Assembly: GCA_041156125.1 (NCBI GenBank)
Contig: JBEVTI010000013.1
Span: 74,324 to 138,323, forward strand
Length of the DNA stretch: 64,000 nt
From: Paraktedonobacter carboxidivorans
GTDB lineage: Bacteria; Chloroflexota; Ktedonobacteria; Ktedonobacterales; Ktedonobacteraceae
Reading direction: 5' to 3'
Made by a program: the position numbers and the translations under genes. Shown here piece by piece: positions 59,164 through 64,000 of the stretch. Below the pieces are notes generated by a model. It was given only the letters and a program-made list of their open reading frames with translations. It ran no database searches and was not told the origin of the DNA. Position 1 is the stretch's first letter; every line of letters begins with the position of its first letter.

Positions 59164-60018
59164 CTACTGCATCTGGATGCCTACGCGCTCTAGCAGGGCG
59201 CGGCTCAGCTCAGCGCGGTATTTAATGGGCATACGGTTCGGCAGACTATGTGAATCCGAGCCAGTGCTTTGCAAGAGCTTATGCTGGCGCGCGTAAGCCA
59301 GGTACGTTTCCACCAGTTCCGGCGTGTGCGTAGGATGATAGACCTCGATACCATCGAGCGGGATTTCGGAGCGCACCTCGTCGAGCAGCGTCGTACTATA
59401 GAAAGTAAAGTGCGCTTCACGGCGTCCAGGATGGGCAATCAAGCAGACACCGCCGCTACGGTGCGTGGCCTCAACTGCCTCAGCCATGCTCACTTTACTA
59501 GAGCTATAGCCAGCTTCGGTAATAAGCTTCAAGGCTGTTGCATAATCAGGCGTGTAGCCATGCGCGCGCAGCAGCGCGATATTATCACCAGGGCGTATCA
59601 ACTGGTTGCCATTTTTCGCGAGAATTTCATCCTGGCGCGGAAAGACATAGCCCTGTTGCAGCAATTTTTCGTGAACTGCGAGTGTATTTTCAAGTTGGAG
59701 GCGCACCACCTGCGTCGTCAGTGGTCCCAATGCATTATCGTGCGGATCGAAACCGTAGCAGAGGAGATCTCCCATCTGGCCATGCCAATCGGTACTCATC
59801 TCCACACCCGCCAGAACATGCAGATTGCGCTGCGCTCCCAGCGTCTGAATACTCGCCACCTGATCTACGCGATCATGGTCAGTCACGGCAATCAGATCAA
59901 AGCCCTGGTTAGCGAGATAATCAAGCAATTGTTCAGCGGGCCAGTGTCCGTCACTGTAAGTCGTATGCATGTGGAGATCTATCGATGAGTCGGGGGAAAG
60001 AGTAAGATGCGATGCCAA
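59164..60018 (-). CDS. PHP-domain phosphoesterase
   Basis: A protein of about 284 residues with the PHP metal-binding motifs: DLHMHTTYSDG (motif 1), VTDHD (motif 2), GVEMSTDWHG, IAHPGRRE and the C-terminal GSDSHS. Members hydrolyse nucleotides or small phosphate esters using three metals (for example YciV-type 3',5'-nucleotide phosphatases). I place the start at the TTG at 60018, 7 bases after AAAGGAG; the in-frame start ten codons upstream overlaps the ribosome site. A minus-strand gene (kinase) precedes it, not clearly in one operon. Confidence 0.88.
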   Translation of the reverse strand: MASHLTLSPDSSIDLHMHTTYSDGHWPAEQLLDYLANQGFDLIAVTDHDRVDQVASIQTLGAQRNLHVLAGVEMSTDWHGQMGDLLCYGFDPHDNALGPLTTQVVRLQLENTLAVHEKLLQQGYVFPRQDEILAKNGNQLIRPGDNIALLRAHGYTPDYATALKLITEAGYSSSKVSMAEAVEATHRSGGVCLIAHPGRREAHFTFYSTTLLDEVRSEIPLDGIEVYHPTHTPELVETYLAYARQHKLLQSTGSDSHSLPNRMPIKYRAELSRALLERVGIQMQ

Positions 60019-60135
60019 GAACAAGCTCCTTTGATAGAAAAATGACAATGTACAGCGCTTGTCACGCGCTGCTTCTATGGTATCACATGCCTGCTGACCT
60101 GGTCTGTGGGTTGCCTGGTCGTCGCAAGAGAGTCC

Positions 60136-61635
60136 TCAGCGGTTCCCTTTGCGGATCTCCTTGATGGCCAGGATCTTGTTCTGCTGGGCTACGGCAAGAT
60201 CAGATTGGAACTGGAGCGCTTTGTGGCTGGCGGTCAGCGACTCTCGATAGCGCTTGACATAGAGAAGAGCCGTGCCCATATTCTGCCAGGACTCAGCGTC
60301 CTGACTGTCGAGCGCGAGCGCTTTCTTATATTCGTTAAGCGCCTCCTGGTAATGCTGGCGCAGTAGAAAGACATTGCCGCGATCGCGATAGGCTGGCGCG
60401 TATTGGGGGTTAAGTCGTAGAATTTCGATATAGGCTACCAGAGCCTCCTCATAGCGCTCCTGCCCGCATAGCACATGTCCCTTGCCTTCCAGTGCTGGCA
60501 GTGAGCGGGGATCGAGGCGCGTAGCCTCTGCGTAAGCCTCCAACGCTTTGTCATAGCGTTTCAACTTATAGTAGGTATAGCCCTTGCCGATCCAGGCTAC
60601 CACCGATTGGGGAGTGAGACGCGAGACCTTGCTATAAGCGCTAAGGGCAGCCACGTATTTATGCTGTTTTAAAAGAGTCTCGCCTTGCTTTAATAGCACG
60701 TCAGGATCATCCATAAAGAGGGAAGAGGGGTCAAGCGTGGAGGAAATAGAGGTGAGAGATGCGGAGGTAATGGTTAGTGGAGTCACAGTTTCAGGGAAAG
60801 CGATCTCAGAGAGAGCGTTTGCGAAAGACTCAACATCCTCGAAGCGCTCAGTGCGCTGCTTCGCCAGGGCCTTGAGAAGCGTCTTTTCCACCGCCAGTGG
60901 CAGAGACGGGTTAAAATAGCAGGGTAGAGTTGGCTCAACCTTACTATGGTGATACCAGAGCGTCTCCAGGGTAGCCGAAGGATGATCAAAGATTTTGTGT
61001 CCAGTCAATAATTCATAGGCGACACAGCCCAGCGCGTACTGATCGCAGCGTGTGCTAATCACACCCTCGAATTGTTCCGGGGCCATATAGAGCGGTGTGC
61101 CACCAGTACCCCCTTGCAGAGTACCCAGGCTGGCCAGAATCACCGCGATGCCAAAATCAGCCAGCAACACATTGCCTCTCTCGGAAAAGAGGATATTCTC
61201 AGGCTTCAGGTCGCGGTGAACAATTCCCTGGTTATGGGCGTATTGCAACGCATCAGCCAGTTGGGTCAGCAACCTGGCCGCTTCTTGCAGACCCAGAGGC
61301 TGGCCCTTCTGGCGCTCAAGCCACTCGCGTAGCGAACCTCCAGCCGCGTACTCCATCACGATGTAAGGAAAGCCCAGAGCCGTGCCAGCATCAATGATTG
61401 GCAAGATATGTTTATGCTTCATTTTGCGTAAGAGGCGAGCCTCCTGCACAAAACTTTCCTGTTCTTTAGGAGAATTTAACTGCGCGCGCAATTGCTTAAT
61501 CGCTACAAGCGCCTCGTCAGTAAAAATATTATGTTGTCCCTGGTAGACAATGCCAGAAGTGCCTGAACTGATTTTCTTTAAGAGACGATAATTCCCAATT
61601 TGCAGTCTATACTGATACTGTTCATCCATGCCCAT
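60136..61635 (-). CDS. Ser/Thr protein kinase with C-terminal TPRs
   Basis: A 499-residue cytosolic protein. The kinase domain (about 16-280) has the P-loop SSGTSGIVYQG (23-33), Lys47 in VAIKQLR, the catalytic HRDLKPENILF (D142) and DFG (160-162), followed by GTPLYMAPEQFEG; all essential residues are present. About five TPRs follow (VVAWIGKGYTYYKLKRYDKA, LPALEGKGHVLCGQERYEEA, AESWQNMGTALLYVKRYRES). There is no membrane segment, so the TPRs probably bind protein partners or substrates. It is monocistronic; AAGGA precedes the ATG. Confidence 0.93.
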   Translation of the reverse strand: MGMDEQYQYRLQIGNYRLLKKISSGTSGIVYQGQHNIFTDEALVAIKQLRAQLNSPKEQESFVQEARLLRKMKHKHILPIIDAGTALGFPYIVMEYAAGGSLREWLERQKGQPLGLQEAARLLTQLADALQYAHNQGIVHRDLKPENILFSERGNVLLADFGIAVILASLGTLQGGTGGTPLYMAPEQFEGVISTRCDQYALGCVAYELLTGHKIFDHPSATLETLWYHHSKVEPTLPCYFNPSLPLAVEKTLLKALAKQRTERFEDVESFANALSEIAFPETVTPLTITSASLTSISSTLDPSSLFMDDPDVLLKQGETLLKQHKYVAALSAYSKVSRLTPQSVVAWIGKGYTYYKLKRYDKALEAYAEATRLDPRSLPALEGKGHVLCGQERYEEALVAYIEILRLNPQYAPAYRDRGNVFLLRQHYQEALNEYKKALALDSQDAESWQNMGTALLYVKRYRESLTASHKALQFQSDLAVAQQNKILAIKEIRKGNR

Positions 61636-61854
61636 CGTAAAATCCTTCGCCGCCGATATTTTAAGGCAATAGACGCAAGAAAAAATGGGTGTCCTGCGAA
61701 AAGCCGAACACCATTATTATATATATCTATGTATCATAAATCAAGCAAATCAGTAGATAGAACTACTGTAAAGAAGACTGATGAAAAAGTCATAACTTCT
61801 GTCAGTCTGGAGCGCGGATAGATGCGAGGGGTTGCCTGTGCCAGGAAGATATGA

Positions 61855-62430
61855 CTAGCGTACTGGTTTGCGTTCCATCATTGCTTTGAACCACTGGGTA
61901 CGCATCTCGCTGCCAGCGACCATCAGGGTAATCACTACACCGAGTAGCGTACCCACGATCCAGAGAGCCAGGCCAAGCGTATTGGTATCGATGCTCTTCA
62001 ACATATACACAATATGCATATAGAAGACAGAGTACGGATCGTGGTTTTTAGTTATGGGAAGCAGATTTTGCATAAAAGGCTGCTGGAGAAGCGTGATCAG
62101 CGTAGCTACAGTCGCGAGCAGGACCGCGGCCAGGATTTCGCCTAGAGAGGGACGGAACAGTTTGAAACCTGTCGCCTGCTTCTCGCGTAAGAGTTGCTGT
62201 TTACGCGCCGTTGTGCGAGCCACCTTCTGCATAATCTGTTCATGCATGTCGGTTGGCTCAGGAACAATCTTAAGTGCATTCAAGCCACATGAGACCGTTT
62301 CCAGGAAATGCAATTCCTCGCGGCAGGCTGAGCAGGAAGAGACATGCGCTTCCAAAACCCTTGTCTGTCTGAGGGTTAGCTGATGATCTATATACAGTTG
62401 CAGTTGTTGTATAGCCTTGGTGCAGCGCAT
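61855..62430 (-). CDS. ZAS-type anti-sigma factor
   Basis: A 191-residue membrane anti-sigma factor. The N-terminal zinc-binding anti-sigma motif is H29xxxC33xxC36 (LEAHVSSCSACREELHFLE). Two hydrophobic segments follow (GEILAAVLLATVATLITLL and LGLALWIVGTLLGVVITLMV), separated by a short loop. It should bind the sigma factor encoded just upstream; the sigma stop lies 3 bases before its ATG, and GAGAGG in the sigma tail is its ribosome site. The signal it senses is unknown. Confidence 0.88.
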   Translation of the reverse strand: MRCTKAIQQLQLYIDHQLTLRQTRVLEAHVSSCSACREELHFLETVSCGLNALKIVPEPTDMHEQIMQKVARTTARKQQLLREKQATGFKLFRPSLGEILAAVLLATVATLITLLQQPFMQNLLPITKNHDPYSVFYMHIVYMLKSIDTNTLGLALWIVGTLLGVVITLMVAGSEMRTQWFKAMMERKPVR

Positions 62431-62433
62431 GAA

Positions 62434-63084
62434 CTAACCTCTCATTCCCCTCTGCTTACGTTCTTGCTCAAAAATTTGCAGGCGTTCTTTGAGCAAATTG
62501 CGTGCGCGGAATAAATGTGTTTTAATAGTACCGACAGGCATAGTAAGTACCTCGGCCATTTCCTCATAGGTCATATCTTGTAAATGGCGGAGGATTAAAA
62601 CAACACGGTACTTGGGTGGGAGTTTAGAGAGTTGTTCCTGAATCATTTCCTGCTTATCGAGTGTTTCAAGCAAGGAGCTTTTCGGATCTTCACCTTTAAG
62701 CTCAAGCGCTTGCTCGGCTTGCAATGCCATTTGAAGCGCCTTGTCACGTTTACGAGTTTCCAGTTGTTTGAGTGCGCAGTTATAAGCAATGCGATAGAGC
62801 CAGGTAGAGAACCGGGCTTCGCCTCGGAAAGCGGGAAGACCTTGCCAGGCGGCCAGGAAAGCTTCCTGAGTTACTTCATTGGCCTCTTCATAATCTTGTA
62901 GCATACGAAAAATCAGATTAAAGACCTGTCGTTGATAGCGTTGTACCAACAAAGAAAAGGCGTCCTGATCGCCATTTTTGCTCGCGCTTATAAGTTGCAG
63001 ATCGTCGCGCTCAGCAAGTGATGTGACGACTCCTGATATAGATAGACCCAGGCTTTGTGAAGTGGGCCATGAGTGCTCTCTCAT
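62434..63084 (-). CDS. ECF RNA polymerase sigma factor (SigE/SigW-like)
   Basis: A 216-residue ECF sigma factor. Region 2 reads FSLLVQRYQRQVFNLIFRML, EEANEVTQEAFLAAWQGLPA and FSTWLYRIAYNCALKQLE; region 4 reads LPPKYRVVLILRHLQDMTYE, EMAEVLTMPVGTIKTHLFRA and RNLLKERL. The 25-residue N-terminal extension is unusual. It is co-transcribed with the ZAS anti-sigma gene. GGAGG lies 5 bases before the ATG. Confidence 0.94.
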   Translation of the reverse strand: MREHSWPTSQSLGLSISGVVTSLAERDDLQLISASKNGDQDAFSLLVQRYQRQVFNLIFRMLQDYEEANEVTQEAFLAAWQGLPAFRGEARFSTWLYRIAYNCALKQLETRKRDKALQMALQAEQALELKGEDPKSSLLETLDKQEMIQEQLSKLPPKYRVVLILRHLQDMTYEEMAEVLTMPVGTIKTHLFRARNLLKERLQIFEQERKQRGMRG

Positions 63085-63260
63085 TTAACCTCCGTCTCGG
63101 GCATTATCCATCGTTTTAGAACGAAGGAAATGAGACGTCTTTAGTATAGATTATATAGGCTAGAAAACGCGAAAAAGTTTCGGTTTGGTGGGTATGAAAC
63201 TTCTTCAACCCTCTTAGTATCTTACCATATAGTGATCGAATTTTACACAGGTTAGGTTTT

Positions 63261-63656
63261 ATGTCTTCAAGTGTAATTGCTTCTTTATTCGCCTGGCTGT
63301 TAGCCCTGATCACATTTCTGGGCTTTATTGTCCTGTTGCGTTATATTGACCATCGAGAACGTATGGCCTTAATCAGTCGGGGGTTTGATCCCAACCGTCC
63401 GCGCCAGAGGCGCCGCGGTTCCGGGGTCTTGCGCGCGGGCTTGATCATTTTGATGGTCGGGCTGGCCCTGACCGTGGGTCTGTACCCAATTGGTTACATA
63501 TTGCCCCCGACCTTTTATCTGGTCCCCTTTAAAGCTGGCCCCTGGCTTCTGCCCGGCCTGATTCCTCTGGGTGTAGGTTGCGCGCTGATCATCAGCTACT
63601 ATCTCACTCCACCTGCTGATCTGCCCCCACCTGAGGAATCTCAACCAAAGGACTGA
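63261..63656 (+). CDS. DUF6249-like membrane protein
   Basis: A 131-residue protein with three hydrophobic helices: 5-27 (VIASLFAWLLALITFLGFIV), 58-78 (RAGLIILMVGLALTVGLYPIG) and about 92-114 (PWLLPGLIPLGVGCALIISY). After the first helix, YIDHRERMALISRGFDP is a motif shared with DUF6249 proteins often found beside ECF sigma genes. It is divergent from the sigma/anti-sigma operon, so it may belong to its regulon (inference). Its function is unknown. Confidence 0.7.
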   Translation: MSSSVIASLFAWLLALITFLGFIVLLRYIDHRERMALISRGFDPNRPRQRRRGSGVLRAGLIILMVGLALTVGLYPIGYILPPTFYLVPFKAGPWLLPGLIPLGVGCALIISYYLTPPADLPPPEESQPKD

Positions 63657-63734
63657 GGGCATGTATCTCGCTACTTTCCTGACAGCGTATTTTTGAAATT
63701 TTTAAAAAATGGAGAAAAATTGCCGTCAAACCTC

Positions 63735-63763
63735 TTGACAGGGTTGGAAAGCAGTGTTATCAT
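63735..63763 (+). promoter_or_regulatory. rRNA operon promoter
   Basis: TTGACA (63735-63740), a 17-base spacer and TATCAT (63758-63763), followed by an about 160-base leader ending in the hairpin GAATCTC/GAGATTC (63901-63918) and the 16S start at about 63931. Confidence 0.8.
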
Positions 63764-63930
63764 CGCTCATGCGTTCAGGAGAGATTTGGAACGCGACGAA
63801 TGCGTAAGCATTGATGCACCAGAACAACTGAAGAGTGGTAAGGAACACATAGTATACACACATACCTGTCAATAGGACAATTCGCTAAAACAGCACTTTA
63901 GAATCTCTACGGAGATTCATTATAGAATTC

Positions 63931-64000
<70 letters not shown>

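Noticed and set aside
63693..63875. Short open frame before the 16S gene
   Set aside because: It overlaps the rRNA promoter and leader, and has no ribosome site.

Overview
The window looks like chromosomal DNA of a filamentous, Ktedonobacteria-like member of the Chloroflexota. This is inferred from gene content: several ECF sigma/anti-sigma pairs, STAND-type HTH-NB-ARC-TPR regulators, Ser/Thr kinase-TPR proteins, actinobacterial-style myo-inositol-phosphate synthase, threonine/proline-rich single-pass surface proteins and moderate-high GC. The 16S rRNA gene begins on the + strand at about 63,931 and runs off the window, so the species could be settled from the neighbouring sequence.

Layout. 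0-9 kb: a zinc-ribbon membrane peptide, an ABM-like protein, a response regulator with a GGDDY domain, an FGGY sugar kinase, inositol-phosphate synthase and an ABC-2 exporter. 9-19 kb: a methyltransferase, an orphan winged-helix protein, an 873-aa STAND regulator, a 40-aa membrane peptide on the minus strand, a 1.2 kb stretch without protein genes but rich in RNA-like hairpins, a sigma-like factor, a DUF6220-like membrane protein and an AlkZ-like glycosylase. 19-24 kb: a tightly overlapping minus-strand operon (alpha/beta-hydrolase fold, KS-alpha, KS-beta, FAD monooxygenase) that resembles a minimal type II polyketide system without an ACP. 24-33 kb: a SIS-domain sugar isomerase, a Tat-exported protein, a degenerate GGDEF-MshEN protein and an ECF sigma/anti-sigma beta-propeller pair. 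33-39 kb: an M16 homologue lacking one zinc ligand, beta-carbonic anhydrase, glutamine synthetase and a cytochrome P450. 39-46 kb: a frameshifted zinc-ribbon/tandem-repeat/TM surface protein, a PstS-like lipoprotein overlapping a HAMP transducer, and CoxG. 46-53 kb: acetate kinase and phosphoketolase (phosphoketolase-acetate shunt), separated by a 3.3 kb scar holding a truncated TetR, a sigma/permease chimera, an ABC ATPase and a recombinase remnant. 53-64 kb: a possible small RNA, CPBP protease, HEAT-like protein, zinc phospholipase C, glycosyltransferase/QueD pair, SDR, PHP phosphoesterase, kinase-TPR, an ECF sigma/ZAS anti-sigma pair and the rRNA promoter.

Two genome-level signals stand out. 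First, a modular family of palindromic repeats recurs between genes: a 19-22 bp palindrome of the type GCCTGATTTTnnAAAATCAGGC, a purine/pyrimidine spacer, and a large palindrome around GGCGGGCGC/GCGCCCGCC; at least six loci lie in this window. Second, several gene ends sit inside perfect palindromes of 72-81 bp that include the stop codons themselves. The 14.1-15.2 kb gap also holds two candidate structured RNAs with their own terminators. Functional calls rest on motif recognition by eye; no database search was run.
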